This document shows, piece after piece, positions 17,393-25,486 of a stretch of 64,000 bases of DNA (the stretch's first letter is position 1; every line of letters begins with the position of its first letter). The DNA comes from Actinoallomurus purpureus (GTDB lineage: Bacteria; Actinomycetota; Actinomycetes; Streptosporangiales; Streptosporangiaceae). The position numbers and the translations under genes are program-made. The stretch is from assembly GCF_024055795.1 (NCBI RefSeq), contig NZ_JAMXMY010000016.1, positions 168,790-232,789 of the forward strand. The letters are read 5' to 3'. Below the pieces are notes generated by a model. That model saw only the letters and a program-made list of their open reading frames with translations. It searched no databases and was not told where the DNA came from.

Positions 17393-17692
17393 TCAGCGGC
17401 GGCGTCGGCGCAGCAGCAGGCGGATCGCGACGGTCGTCACCACGACACCGGCGCCGAGCAGGACCGGCCCGGTCAGCGGGCTGCGCGGCCGATCCCGGGT
17501 CTCCTTGCGGGCGATCGCGCCGATGTCCTCGGCGACGCGCCCGGCCTCCTCCTTGACCTTCGCCATGCCACGCTGCGCGGCGTTCTTGGGGCTCAGCCGG
17601 TCGGCGAGCTCGTCGATGCTGCGCGCCAGCTCCTCGCGCGTCTGCTCGATGTCCCGCTCAATCGCCGCTGGATCGCGGGCTCTGTCGGCCAT
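17393..17692 (-). CDS. DUF3618 domain protein
   Basis: A 99-residue protein with an amphipathic helical N-terminal region (IERDIEQTREELARSIDEL, the DUF3618 signature), a second helix, and one C-terminal membrane segment (about 72-91) capped by six arginines. It probably sits on the inner face of the membrane. Function unknown. The ATG 17690-17692 matches the family start (MADRARDPAAIERDIE). It is divergent from the peroxiredoxin gene, an arrangement I recall as common in actinomycetes. Confidence 0.85.
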   Translation of the reverse strand: MADRARDPAAIERDIEQTREELARSIDELADRLSPKNAAQRGMAKVKEEAGRVAEDIGAIARKETRDRPRSPLTGPVLLGAGVVVTTVAIRLLLRRRRR

Positions 17693-17857
17693 GAGGTTTC
17701 CTTCCTGCGGTCGTGATCGAATCGGCGGCATGACCCCCGGACAAGTCTGTCAGGTACGACCGCCGTACATCGCCTCCTGGCCACTTGTACCCCGATCACG
17801 CGCCGTATGCTGCGACACGGGTACGGTGGGACTCAGCTCGATCGGAAAGGTGATCCA

Positions 17858-18328
17858 GTGACGGAGCAACGACTGCAGCCCGGAGACGTGGCCCCGGAGT
17901 TCACGCTTCCCGACGCCGACGGCAACCCGGTGTCGCTGTCGTCGTACCGCGGCCGACGCGTGATCGTCTACTTCTACCCGGCGGCCATGACGCCCGGCTG
18001 CACCAAGGAGGCCGTCGGCTTCCGCGACGCCCTCCCCGCGCTGGAGGAGGCGAGTGTGGCCGTGCTCGGCGTCTCCCCCGACGAGCCCACCAAGCTCGCG
18101 AAGTTCCGCGACCGCGACGAGCTGACCTTTCCGCTGCTGTCCGACCCCGAGACCAAGGTCCTGCAGACGTACGGCGCCTACGGCGAGAAGAAGCTGTACG
18201 GCAAGACCATGGTCGGCGTCATCCGGTCGACGTTCGTCGTCGACCCCGACGGCAGGATCGAGAAGGCCTTCTACAACGTGAAGGCCACCGGCCACGTCGA
18301 ACGCATCCTCAAGGAACTCGGCCTCTGA
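17858..18328 (+). CDS. bcp: Bcp/PrxQ-type peroxiredoxin
   Basis: A 156-residue thioredoxin-fold peroxidase that reduces hydrogen peroxide and organic hydroperoxides. The peroxidatic Cys lies in MTPGCTKEA at about residue 48. Most Bcp proteins have a resolving Cys five residues later (CTKEAC); here that position is Val, so it should work as a 1-Cys enzyme needing an external thiol. The GTG at 17858 is preceded by GAAAGGTGA. The conserved C-terminal strand RSTFVVDPDGRIEKAFYNV is intact. Confidence 0.92.
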   Translation: MTEQRLQPGDVAPEFTLPDADGNPVSLSSYRGRRVIVYFYPAAMTPGCTKEAVGFRDALPALEEASVAVLGVSPDEPTKLAKFRDRDELTFPLLSDPETKVLQTYGAYGEKKLYGKTMVGVIRSTFVVDPDGRIEKAFYNVKATGHVERILKELGL

Positions 18329-18505
18329 CCCGACCGCCGCAAGACTGTCCGACCCTGGCGCTATCTTCGCCCCAATCGACAGTTTCCATTTCTGCCGTCA
18401 AGCGTGGGACAAGGAAAGCCGGCAGCGCGCAACCTGACGCCCGATCAGGTTTTCGCCGGAAATCCTGCGAACGTATGCCGGTAGAATGAACGGCAAGAAG
18501 AGCAA

Positions 18506-18579
18506 GGGGCCGTAGCCCAACCGGCCGAGGCACACGGTTTAGGTCCGTGACAGTGTGGGTTCGAGTCCCACCGGCCCCA
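18506..18579 (+). tRNA. tRNA with UAG anticodon and a short variable arm (nominally tRNA-Leu)
   Basis: A 74-base cloverleaf. Acceptor stem GGGGCCG pairs with CGGCCCC, discriminator A at 18579. T8 A9 are followed by a D-arm with a three-pair GCC/GGC stem. The anticodon stem CACGG/CCGTG carries loop TTTAGGT, so the anticodon is TAG, reading CUA. The variable region is only ACAGT. The T-arm GTGGG-TTCGAGT-CCCAC is perfect. CCA is not encoded. Bacterial leucine tRNAs normally have a long variable arm, so the class I shape is unexpected and the charged amino acid is uncertain. Confidence 0.85.
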
Positions 18580-18603
18580 CAATGTGATGTCTCAGGACAT
18601 CGG

Positions 18604-18636
18604 AAACCCTCCGAACCCACGGTTCGGAGGGTTTTT
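18604..18636 (+). terminator. intrinsic terminator after the tRNA
   Basis: A 14-bp perfect stem (AAACCCTCCGAACC with GGTTCGGAGGGTTT), a 3-base loop and a short T-run lie 24 bases after the tRNA. It is the clearest Rho-independent terminator in the window. Confidence 0.9.
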
Positions 18637-18682
18637 CATCGTCACATGCGGGGCTTCAGGGCGTGCGGTCTGCGGACGGCAT

Positions 18683-19510
18683 TCAGGGTTTGCGGGCGAC
18701 GCCGGCGTACATCCAGCGGGTGCCGTCTCCGGTGCCGGGGTCGGGCCGCCACTGGGGCACCCACACCACACCGGGCTCCAGCAGGTCGAAGCCGTCGAAG
18801 AGGGCCTCGACCTCCTTCTGGGTCCGGCTCCGCAGGCGGGCGGTGGCGTTCTTCCACGCGCTCACGGCCTTGTCGCCCGTCTCCGGGTGCCCTTCGGTCG
18901 TGCTGTGCGACATGATCAGGAGGCTGCCGGGGGCCATGACCTCGCGGAACGCCTTGATCGCGTCGCGTATCTCGTCGTCGGTGGCGAAGTGCAGCACCGC
19001 CAGCATCAGCACGGCGACCGGCTCGTCGAAGTCGATCAGTGACCGCGTCTTCGGGTGCTCGAGGATGGCGGCCGGTTCGCGGAAGTCGGCCTGGATCACG
19101 ATGGTGGTCTCGGACGGCGGCAGCAGCGCCCGGGCGTGGACGAGCACGATCGGGTCGTTGTCGACGTAGACGACGCGGGCGTCCGGGGCGAGCGACTGGG
19201 CCGCCTCGTGCACGTTGCCCTGGGTGGGGAGCCCGGTGCCGAGGTCGAGGAACTGCCGGATGCCGCTCTCGACGGCGAGGCGCACGGCCCGGCCGAGGAA
19301 CGCGCGGTTCTCGCGGGCGGCGCGGGGGATGTCGGGCCCGGCCTCCATCGCGATCTCGGCCGCCGCCCGGTCGGCGGCGTAGTTGTCCTTGCCGCCGAGG
19401 AAGACGTCGTAGATCCGGGCCGGGCTCGGCGTCCGGACGTCGATGCCCGGTGGGGCCTGTTCCTCGCCCCGGTCCGTCCCGCTCGCCGCCGGGTCCGTTC
19501 CGTTCGTCAC
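18683..19510 (-). CDS. SAV2177-type SAM-dependent methyltransferase (DUF574)
   Basis: A roughly 275-residue member of an actinomycete-specific methyltransferase family. Signatures in order: PSPARIYDVFLGGKDNY, the glycine-rich SAM site FLDLGTGLPTQGNVHE, VVYVDNDPIVL and the C-terminal YAGVARKP. The family is usually annotated as a methyltransferase with no known substrate. Two GTG starts are possible; 19508-19510 is preferred because GAGGGGG lies eight bases upstream, whereas GTG 19517-19519 abuts it. Confidence 0.88.
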   Translation of the reverse strand: MTNGTDPAASGTDRGEEQAPPGIDVRTPSPARIYDVFLGGKDNYAADRAAAEIAMEAGPDIPRAARENRAFLGRAVRLAVESGIRQFLDLGTGLPTQGNVHEAAQSLAPDARVVYVDNDPIVLVHARALLPPSETTIVIQADFREPAAILEHPKTRSLIDFDEPVAVLMLAVLHFATDDEIRDAIKAFREVMAPGSLLIMSHSTTEGHPETGDKAVSAWKNATARLRSRTQKEVEALFDGFDLLEPGVVWVPQWRPDPGTGDGTRWMYAGVARKP

Positions 19511-19661
19511 GGCCGCCACCCCCTCATCGGTCGCCGATCGACTCTGGTCGACTCGTAGAGATCATCGTACTGATCGGTATCCGTGGTGGCGCCGCATGCG
19601 GACATCCCGTACGCCGCCGGCGACCTCCGCGCCTGCCATCCGCTCGGCCGGAGACGTGAAA

Positions 19662-19694
19662 GGCGGGCCCGGCGTCGTGCTCGCCGGGCCCGCC
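19662..19694 (-). terminator. 13-bp perfect hairpin after the sedolisin gene
   Basis: GGCGGGCCCGGCG pairs perfectly with CGCCGGGCCCGCC across a 7-base loop, 11 bases beyond the stop of the S53 protease gene. On the minus strand it is followed by TTTCACG. It separates the protease gene from the methyltransferase gene downstream. Confidence 0.8.
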
Positions 19695-19705
19695 GTCTCA
19701 TTCGC

Positions 19706-20923
19706 CTAGAAGGCACCGGTTCCGTTGGGGGTGCCCAGGCCGGTGGGGCCGTCCCAGCCGGTGCGGGCCTTGCACAGCTGCGAGGTGGAGCAGCTGCCGT
19801 TGCTGCCCGAGGTCACGTCGAACAGCGAACTGGAGTGCGAGTAGGGGTAGTTGTTGTCGATGCTCGCGGCGTTGCCGGCCGCGCCGTACACGCCGCCGAT
19901 GACGGGCGCCGCGACGCTGGTGCCGCCGAAGACCATCCAGCCGCTCTGGCCCTGGTAGGCGGTGCTGTCGTAGACGGCGACGCCGGTGTTCGGGTCGGCG
20001 ACCGCGGAGACGTCGGCGACGGCGCGGCGGGAGCAGCCCGTTCCGACGCCGGACTGGCCGGACAGTGCGGTGTTGTAGGACGAGCAGCCGCTGCCCGCGC
20101 CGCTCCAGGCGGTCTCGGTCCAGCCGCGGGTGTTGCTCGCGGTCTTCAAGGAGGTGCCGCCGACGGCCGTGACGTAGTGCGAGGAGGCCGGGTACTCGAC
20201 GCCGTAGCCGCTGTCACCCGAGCTGACGGTGATCGCCTTGCCGGGGTGGTTGTAGTACGTGCCGTAGGTGGAGTCCGACGCGTCGGAGCCGCCGTAGCTG
20301 TTGCTGATGACGTTGGCGAGGCCGGCCGCGGTGTTCTCGGCGGTGCCGAGGTTGGCGAACGACGCGGAGGTCGCCTCCACGAGCACGATCTTGCAGTTGG
20401 GGCAGACGGCGGAGACCATGTCGAGGTCGAGGGAGATCTCCTGCGCCCAGCCGCCGTCCGTGCTCGGGTATGACGTGCCGCCGGTCTGGTTGACCTTCTT
20501 GAAGCAGCCGTTGGCGGTCGTGCACGCGGGGAGCCCGTACTGGCTCCGGTAGACGCCCAGGTCGGCCTCTGCCGTGGGGGCGTTGTAGGCGTCGACGATG
20601 GCGACGGTCTGGCCGGAGCCGCCACTGGCCGACAGCTTGTAGGCGCTTTGCAGGTTGGCCGGCGACAGGCCGGACGGGGCCGCGGCCGCGCGCCGTACGG
20701 CGGCGGCGCTGGTGGCGACGTCACCGCGGACGAGCGCGTTACAGCTCGCCCGGCCCGCTCCCGGCGTGGAGCAGGCGTGGTGGAACGGGTGTTGGACCAC
20801 GGGCGCCGCCGCGACGGTCGCGCTCGTGGCGGCGGCCGGGGCGGCGGAGGCCGGGCTGGACAGGAAGGGGACCAGGGCGAGGATCAGCCCACCCGCAAGG
20901 GTCCCTGCTGTGCGTCGTCGCAT
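19706..20923 (-). CDS. secreted S53 family (sedolisin) serine peptidase
   Basis: A 405-residue exported endopeptidase with a signal peptide (about 1-28, cut near ASA-AP). The sedolisin residues are visible: Glu152 and Asp156 in QEISLDLDM, the oxyanion Asp227 in SSGDSGYG, and the nucleophile Ser326 in GGTSVAAP (a variant of SGTSxxxP). The propeptide is only about 60 residues, far shorter than in classical sedolisins, as in a common Streptomyces group. Six cysteines suggest disulfides. An AGGAGAG ribosome site precedes the ATG. The upstream region (20990-21070) is conspicuously AT-rich. Confidence 0.88.
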   Translation of the reverse strand: MRRRTAGTLAGGLILALVPFLSSPASAAPAAATSATVAAAPVVQHPFHHACSTPGAGRASCNALVRGDVATSAAAVRRAAAAPSGLSPANLQSAYKLSASGGSGQTVAIVDAYNAPTAEADLGVYRSQYGLPACTTANGCFKKVNQTGGTSYPSTDGGWAQEISLDLDMVSAVCPNCKIVLVEATSASFANLGTAENTAAGLANVISNSYGGSDASDSTYGTYYNHPGKAITVSSGDSGYGVEYPASSHYVTAVGGTSLKTASNTRGWTETAWSGAGSGCSSYNTALSGQSGVGTGCSRRAVADVSAVADPNTGVAVYDSTAYQGQSGWMVFGGTSVAAPVIGGVYGAAGNAASIDNNYPYSHSSSLFDVTSGSNGSCSTSQLCKARTGWDGPTGLGTPNGTGAF

Positions 20924-21127
20924 GTGCTCTCCTCAGAGCCGGCGGGGGGAACGACGCCCAGATCCTCACATGCGTCTCGACAACACCAAAAGGGCCTAGT
21001 TTGGTCGCTTTTTCGGCAATACCTGCCAAATCTGTAAAAAACAATGACAATAACGGTGTGCGTCAATACATCTATCTGAAATGTCAAGGAGGTGACGGTA
21101 AAACTCCGGCAAAGTCGCCCTGAGCTC

Positions 21128-21163
21128 GAGGCGCGGCCGTGCCCGTCGAGCCGGCCGCGCCTC
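21128..21163 (-). terminator. hairpin downstream of the ridA remnant
   Basis: A 12-bp perfect stem (GAGGCGCGGCCG with CGGCCGCGCCTC) lies just past the stop of the broken ridA on the minus strand. Its survival supports the reading that a complete gene once ended here. Confidence 0.7.
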
Positions 21164-21178
21164 GTGCTGGAACGAGCG

Positions 21179-21275
21179 TCAGACGATCGCGGTCACCTCG
21201 ACCTCGAGCAGGGCGCCGGGAACGAACAGGCGGGACACCTCGACGGTCGTACTGGCGGAGGGGGCGCAGGATCGC
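21179..21275 (-). pseudogene. C-terminal remnant of a RidA-family protein
   Basis: Read on the minus strand, about 30 codons ending in TGA at 21179 encode STTVEVSRLFVPGALLEVEV, the closing strands of the RidA/YjgF/UK114 family (reactive enamine/imine deaminases). The N-terminal three quarters, including the catalytic Arg region, are missing, and no start codon or ribosome site serves the fragment. It abuts a plus-strand lysR remnant. The upper boundary is approximate. Confidence 0.6.
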
Positions 21276-21299
21276 GGGCAGTTCCCGCCCTGAGGACAC

Positions 21300-21609
21300 G
21301 TTGATCAGCGCGACGCCGCACCCCGGGTTCCGGCCGCGGATCACCTACGTCGTGGGCGAGTGGATCGCCAAGCAGGGGCTGGTGGCGGCGGGCCTGGGCG
21401 TGACGCTCATCCCGTCGCTGGCGGCGGGGGCGGCGCGGCCGGACATCGTCGTGGTGCCGCTGCATCCCGATGACTCCCCGGTGCGCCGGGTGTACGCCGC
21501 GACCCCCGCCGGCGTCACGGCTCCCCCCGCGCTGACGGCGTTCCTCGGCTTCCTCGACGAGGCGGTGGCGGGGCTGCGCCGGCGGAGTATTTCCTACATA
21601 TCCGGTTGA
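21300..21609 (+). pseudogene. C-terminal remnant of a LysR-type regulator
   Basis: About 100 codons encode the last part of a LysR effector-binding domain: a strand FRPRITYVVGEWIAKQGLVA, then AGLGVTLIPSLAAGA and a closing helix LTAFLGFLDEAVAGL. The DNA-binding helix-turn-helix and about two thirds of the protein are absent. The same frame is open upstream but is not LysR-like there. It was probably divergent from the broken ridA. Confidence 0.72.
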
Positions 21610-21640
21610 CTTTGTCCGTATTCTCGCCGACCATGGCAGC

Positions 21641-21724
21641 GTGAGTCCTGGTCAGCTTCTCGTGGTGCGCCTGCACGTCGATCTGCGACGGCAGGCCAGC
21701 GCGCTGTGTGCGCCGAAGCACTGA
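21641..21724 (+). CDS. 27-codon putative leader peptide upstream of ssu genes
   Basis: GTG-AGT-CCT starts a 27-residue ORF encoding a peptide with VVRLHVDLRRQASALC followed by APKH and TGA. The core RLHVDL...SALC matches my recollection of short actinomycete ORFs annotated as putative leader peptides upstream of sulfur-assimilation genes, where a Cys codon near the end lets ribosome stalling sense cysteine. It lies 87 bases before the ssuC start. The Cys codon is TGT. A plausible short stem (GCCGGC.../GTCGGC) follows the stop, but I cannot fold alternative structures by eye. Confidence 0.7.
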   Translation: MSPGQLLVVRLHVDLRRQASALCAPKH

Positions 21725-21811
21725 GTCCTCTCGCCGGCGACCGCGTCGGCTGCCATGAGCGCCCCCCGCGCTCCGACATCGACAGCTCACCACACGAAGG
21801 TCACCCATCCC

Positions 21812-22636
21812 ATGTCCTCACCCGCCCTGGATCTGGGGCAGGCGCACCGGGCTGCCCGGCGGCGGGCACGCGTCCCGCGGGCCCCGGGACTGCCGCGCCT
21901 CATCAGTCCGATCGTCCTCGTCCTGCTCTGGCAGGCCGCCGGCTCGTCCGGTCTGCTCCCCGAACACCTCATCGCCGCACCGGTGAAGATCGCACGTACG
22001 GCCGTCGACCTGACCGAGGCCGGGACCCTCCCGGACGCGATCATCGTCTCCCTGCAGCGCGTCGCCGTCGGCTTCCTCATCGGCGCGGTGGCGGGCGTGG
22101 CGCTCGCACTCGCCGCCGGGCTCAGCCGGCTCGGCGAGAACGCCATCGACCCGCCGATGCAGATGCTGCGGGCCCTGCCGTTCTACGGCCTGATCCCGCT
22201 GTTCATCCTGTGGTTCGGGATCGGCGAGACGCCGAAGATCGCGCTTGTCGCCCTCGGCGTCGCCTTCCCGCTCTACCTCAACACCTACGCCGGAATCCGC
22301 GCCGTCGACGGCAGGCTCGTCGAGGCCGGCCGGGTGCTGAGGCTCGGCAGGACCGCGCTCATCCGGCACGTCATCCTGCCCGCCGCGCTCCCCCAGGCGC
22401 TGGTCGGGCTGCGGCAGAGCCTCGGCATCGCCTGGCTGGCGCTCATCGTCGCCGAGCAGGTCAACGCGGACGCCGGACTCGGCTGGATGATCAACGATGC
22501 CCGGGAGTTCATGCGCACCGACGTGATCGTCGTCGGGCTCGTCGTCTACAGCGTTCTCGGCCTGCTCACCGACGCCCTCGTACGGCTCATCGAGAGGAGG
22601 GCACTGGTATGGCGGCAAGCCTTCCAACCCGCGTGA
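21812..22636 (+). CDS. ssuC: alkanesulfonate ABC transporter permease
   Basis: A 274-residue inner-membrane permease of the taurine/nitrate/alkanesulfonate group with six predicted helices. The ATPase-docking loop is VEAGRVLRLGRTALIRHVILPAALPQAL. It starts at ATG 21812, which begins MSSPALDLGQ; the ribosome site is a weak AAGG 13 bases upstream, consistent with leader-dependent control. An in-frame ATG at 21755 has no ribosome site. Its 3' end overlaps ssuB by 28 bases. First structural gene of the sulfonate operon. Confidence 0.9.
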   Translation: MSSPALDLGQAHRAARRRARVPRAPGLPRLISPIVLVLLWQAAGSSGLLPEHLIAAPVKIARTAVDLTEAGTLPDAIIVSLQRVAVGFLIGAVAGVALALAAGLSRLGENAIDPPMQMLRALPFYGLIPLFILWFGIGETPKIALVALGVAFPLYLNTYAGIRAVDGRLVEAGRVLRLGRTALIRHVILPAALPQALVGLRQSLGIAWLALIVAEQVNADAGLGWMINDAREFMRTDVIVVGLVVYSVLGLLTDALVRLIERRALVWRQAFQPA

Positions 22637-23391
22637 CCGGATCCGTGGAGACCCGCGCGGCGGCGACCGCCCGTGTCGCGAGCGTCCGTGGCCTCACCCG
22701 CGTCTTCGGTGACCGCACCGTGATCGACGGTCTCGACATCGACATCGAGCGCGGCGAGTTCGTCGCGCTGCTGGGACGCAGCGGATCGGGCAAGTCGACG
22801 CTGCTGCGCGCGCTGGCCGGCCTCGACCGGGACGCGACCGGCAATCTGACCGTCGACGGGACCGTCGCGGTCGCCTTCCAGGAGCCACGGCTGCTGCCGT
22901 GGAAACGCGTGATCGACAATGTGGCGCTGGGGCTGGACCGGCCGAGGGCCGAGGCGCGGCAGGCCCTGGAGGAGGTCGGGCTGGGCGGGCTCGCCACGGC
23001 GTGGCCGCTCACGCTCTCCGGCGGGGAGGCACAGCGCGCCTCGCTGGCGCGCGCCCTGGTCCGCGAACCCGACCTGCTGCTGCTCGACGAACCGTTCAGC
23101 GCGCTGGACGCGCTCACGCGGATCACCATGCACCGGCTCGTGCTCGACCTGTGGACGAGACACGGCCGGAAGGAGGAGGACGCGGCCGGGCGCGGAGGCC
23201 TGAGCGTGCTCCTCGTCACCCATGACGTCGACGAGGCGCTGCGGCTCGCCGACCGCGTGCTCGTCCTGGGCGAGGGCCGCATCGCGTACGAGACGCGGGT
23301 CGACGCCCCGCGCCCGCGTTCCGCCGGGGATCTGATCGGGCTGCGCACCGACCTCCTCGAACAGCTCGGAGTCAACGAGGAGGACCGATGA
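22609..23391 (+). CDS. ssuB: alkanesulfonate ABC transporter ATP-binding protein
   Basis: A 260-residue ABC ATPase with all motifs intact: Walker A GRSGSGKSTL, Q-loop FQEPRLLPWKRV, signature LSGGEAQRAS, Walker B LLLLDEPFSALD and the switch VTHD. The LLPWKRV segment after the Q-loop is typical of the SsuB/TauB/NrtD group. The ATG lies inside the end of ssuC behind GAGAGGAGG. It couples to ssuA by an ATGA overlap. Confidence 0.93.
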   Translation: MAASLPTRVTGSVETRAAATARVASVRGLTRVFGDRTVIDGLDIDIERGEFVALLGRSGSGKSTLLRALAGLDRDATGNLTVDGTVAVAFQEPRLLPWKRVIDNVALGLDRPRAEARQALEEVGLGGLATAWPLTLSGGEAQRASLARALVREPDLLLLDEPFSALDALTRITMHRLVLDLWTRHGRKEEDAAGRGGLSVLLVTHDVDEALRLADRVLVLGEGRIAYETRVDAPRPRSAGDLIGLRTDLLEQLGVNEEDR

Positions 23392-24386
23392 AGAGGCTCG
23401 TCACCGTGCTCGCCGCCGCCGTCGTGGCCGTGGCCGGCTGCGGGAGCTCGGGGAGCGGCGCGGACACCGCGATCCGCAAGGACGGCTCGGTCGACCTGGG
23501 CAAGGTGACCCTGCACGTCGGGGACCAGAAGGCCGGAGTGCAGGTGATGCTGCAGGCCGCCCACGAGCTGTCCGGCGTGAAGTACAAGATCGCCTGGTCG
23601 CAGTTCACCTCCGGGCCCCCGCTGCTCGAGGCGGCGGGCGCCGGCGCGATCGACGTCGGCGGTGTCGGGAACACGCCTCCGATCTTCGCCGCCGCGGCGG
23701 GCTCGAAGATCACCGCGATCGGCGCGGGCGCCCAGGACGTCAGGGCCCAGGCGGTCCTCGTGCCGAAGAACTCCCCGATCCGTACGATCCAGGATCTCAA
23801 GGGCAAGAGGATCGCGCTCGCCAAGGGCAGCTCCGCGCACGCGCTGCTGCTGGGCGTACTGAAGAAGGCGGGCCTGGGCTTCGCCGACATCCAGCCGCAG
23901 TACCTGCAGCCCGCCGACGCCCTCTCGGCGTTCAGCGCGGGCAAGGTCGACGCCTGGTCGATCTGGGATCCGTACCAGGCGCAGGCCCAGGCGCAGACCG
24001 GTGCCCGCACCCTCGTGAGCGGCGACGGCTTCACCAGCAACTACAACTTCACCGTCGCCTCGGCCAAGGCGCTGAAGGACAAGGCCAAGGTCGCGGCGCT
24101 GCGTGACTACCTGGCCCGAGTGAACCGGGCGTACATCTGGACCGCCACCCACCAGAAGGAGTGGGCGCAGACGTGGTCGCGGGAGATCGGGCTGGCCCTG
24201 CCGGTGGCCGAGGTCGCCGTCGGGCGGCGCGTCACCAGGCCCGTACGACTCGACGCGACCGTCATCGGCGCCGAGCAGGCCCTCGCCGACGCGTTCGCCG
24301 ACGCGAAGCTGCTCCCCGGCCGGGTGAAGTTCACCGACTTCGTCGACCCCCGCTTCAACGACACCGTCCCTGGAGGATCATCGTGA
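23388..24386 (+). CDS. ssuA: aliphatic sulfonate-binding lipoprotein
   Basis: A 332-residue periplasmic-type binding protein. The signal ends in lipobox VAGC (Cys18). The mature domain shows SsuA/TauA signatures: TLHVGDQKAGVQVMLQAAHE, FTSGPPLLEAAGAGAIDVGG, GKRIALAKGSSAHALL and DAWSIWDPYQAQAQ. It captures sulfonates outside the membrane and hands them to SsuC. Translation is coupled at both ends by 4-base overlaps. Confidence 0.92.
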   Translation: MKRLVTVLAAAVVAVAGCGSSGSGADTAIRKDGSVDLGKVTLHVGDQKAGVQVMLQAAHELSGVKYKIAWSQFTSGPPLLEAAGAGAIDVGGVGNTPPIFAAAAGSKITAIGAGAQDVRAQAVLVPKNSPIRTIQDLKGKRIALAKGSSAHALLLGVLKKAGLGFADIQPQYLQPADALSAFSAGKVDAWSIWDPYQAQAQAQTGARTLVSGDGFTSNYNFTVASAKALKDKAKVAALRDYLARVNRAYIWTATHQKEWAQTWSREIGLALPVAEVAVGRRVTRPVRLDATVIGAEQALADAFADAKLLPGRVKFTDFVDPRFNDTVPGGSS

Positions 24387-25486
24387 CCGCGTTCCACTGG
24401 TTCCTGCCCACCAGCGGCGACGGCCGCACCCTCGTCGGGGGCGGTCACGGGGCCGGCATACGCGGCGTGCAGCGCGAGCCCGACATCGAGTACCTCGCGC
24501 AGATCGCCCGTACCGCCGAGCAGCTCGGATTCGAGGGCGTGCTGACGCCGACCGGCACCGGCTGCGAGGACGCGTGGCTGACCACGGCGGCGCTGACCCG
24601 CGAGACCGAACGGCTGAAGTTCCTCGTCGCCTTCCGCCCGGGCCTGCTGTCTCCGACACTCGCCGCGCAGATGGCCGCGACGTACCAGCGGCTGTCCCGC
24701 GGGCGGCTGCTGCTCAACATCGTCACCGGCGGGGAGACGGCCGAGCAGGCGCGCTTCGGCGACCACCTCGGCCACGACGAACGCTACGCGCGCACCGACG
24801 AGTTCCTGTCCATCCTGCGGGGGGCGTGGAGCGGCACGCCGTTCGACTTCGCGGGCGCCTACTACGACGTCGAGGCCGCCACCGTACGGGAGGCTCCTGA
24901 CCCGGTGCCCGAGCTGTACTTCGGCGGGTCGTCCGGCGCCGCGGGTCCCGTCGCGGCACGGCACGCGGACGTCTACCTCACGTGGGGAGAGCCGCCCGAG
25001 CAGGTACGCAGGAAGATCGAGTGGGTCCGGGAGCTCGCTGGCGAGCAGAAACGGACCCTCCGGTTCGGCATCCGCCTGCACGTCGTGACCCGCGACTCGG
25101 CCAAGGATGCCTGGGCGGCCGCGAACCGGCTTCTCGACGACCTCGACCCGGCCGAGATCGCCGCCGCCCAGAAGGGGCTCGCGCGCAGCGAGTCGGTCGG
25201 CCAGCAGCGGATGCGCGCCCTGCACGAAAGCTTCCGCGACGGAGGGTCGAGCCACGGCCTGGAGATCTACCCGAACCTGTGGGCGGGCGTCGGTCTCATC
25301 CGCGGCGGGGCCGGCACCGCGCTGGTCGGCAGCCACGCCCAGGTCGCCGAGCGGATCGAGGAGTACGCCGCGCTCGGCATCGACGAGTTCATCCTCTCCG
25401 GCTACCCGCACCTGGAAGAGGCGTACTGGTTCGGCGAGGGTGTCCTGCCCGAGCTCGCCCGGCGAGGCCTGCTGAGGGCCGCATGA
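24383..25486 (+). CDS. ssuD: FMNH2-dependent alkanesulfonate monooxygenase
   Basis: A 367-residue luciferase-fold flavin monooxygenase that splits alkanesulfonates to aldehyde and sulfite using FMNH2 and oxygen. Family segments: HWFLPTSGDGRTL, the active-site Cys in TPTGTGCEDAW, LKFLVAFRPG, LLNIVTGG and YFGGSSGAA. Length matches SsuD (about 380). The GTG start overlaps the ssuA stop. It depends on a flavin reductase, supplied by the next gene or by the one at 26041. Confidence 0.93.
   Translation: MTAFHWFLPTSGDGRTLVGGGHGAGIRGVQREPDIEYLAQIARTAEQLGFEGVLTPTGTGCEDAWLTTAALTRETERLKFLVAFRPGLLSPTLAAQMAATYQRLSRGRLLLNIVTGGETAEQARFGDHLGHDERYARTDEFLSILRGAWSGTPFDFAGAYYDVEAATVREAPDPVPELYFGGSSGAAGPVAARHADVYLTWGEPPEQVRRKIEWVRELAGEQKRTLRFGIRLHVVTRDSAKDAWAAANRLLDDLDPAEIAAAQKGLARSESVGQQRMRALHESFRDGGSSHGLEIYPNLWAGVGLIRGGAGTALVGSHAQVAERIEEYAALGIDEFILSGYPHLEEAYWFGEGVLPELARRGLLRAA

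Noticed and set aside
21092..21304. 70-codon ORF behind a perfect AAGGAGGTGA
   Set aside because: It reads antisense through the ridA remnant and its terminator, with no recognisable protein features.
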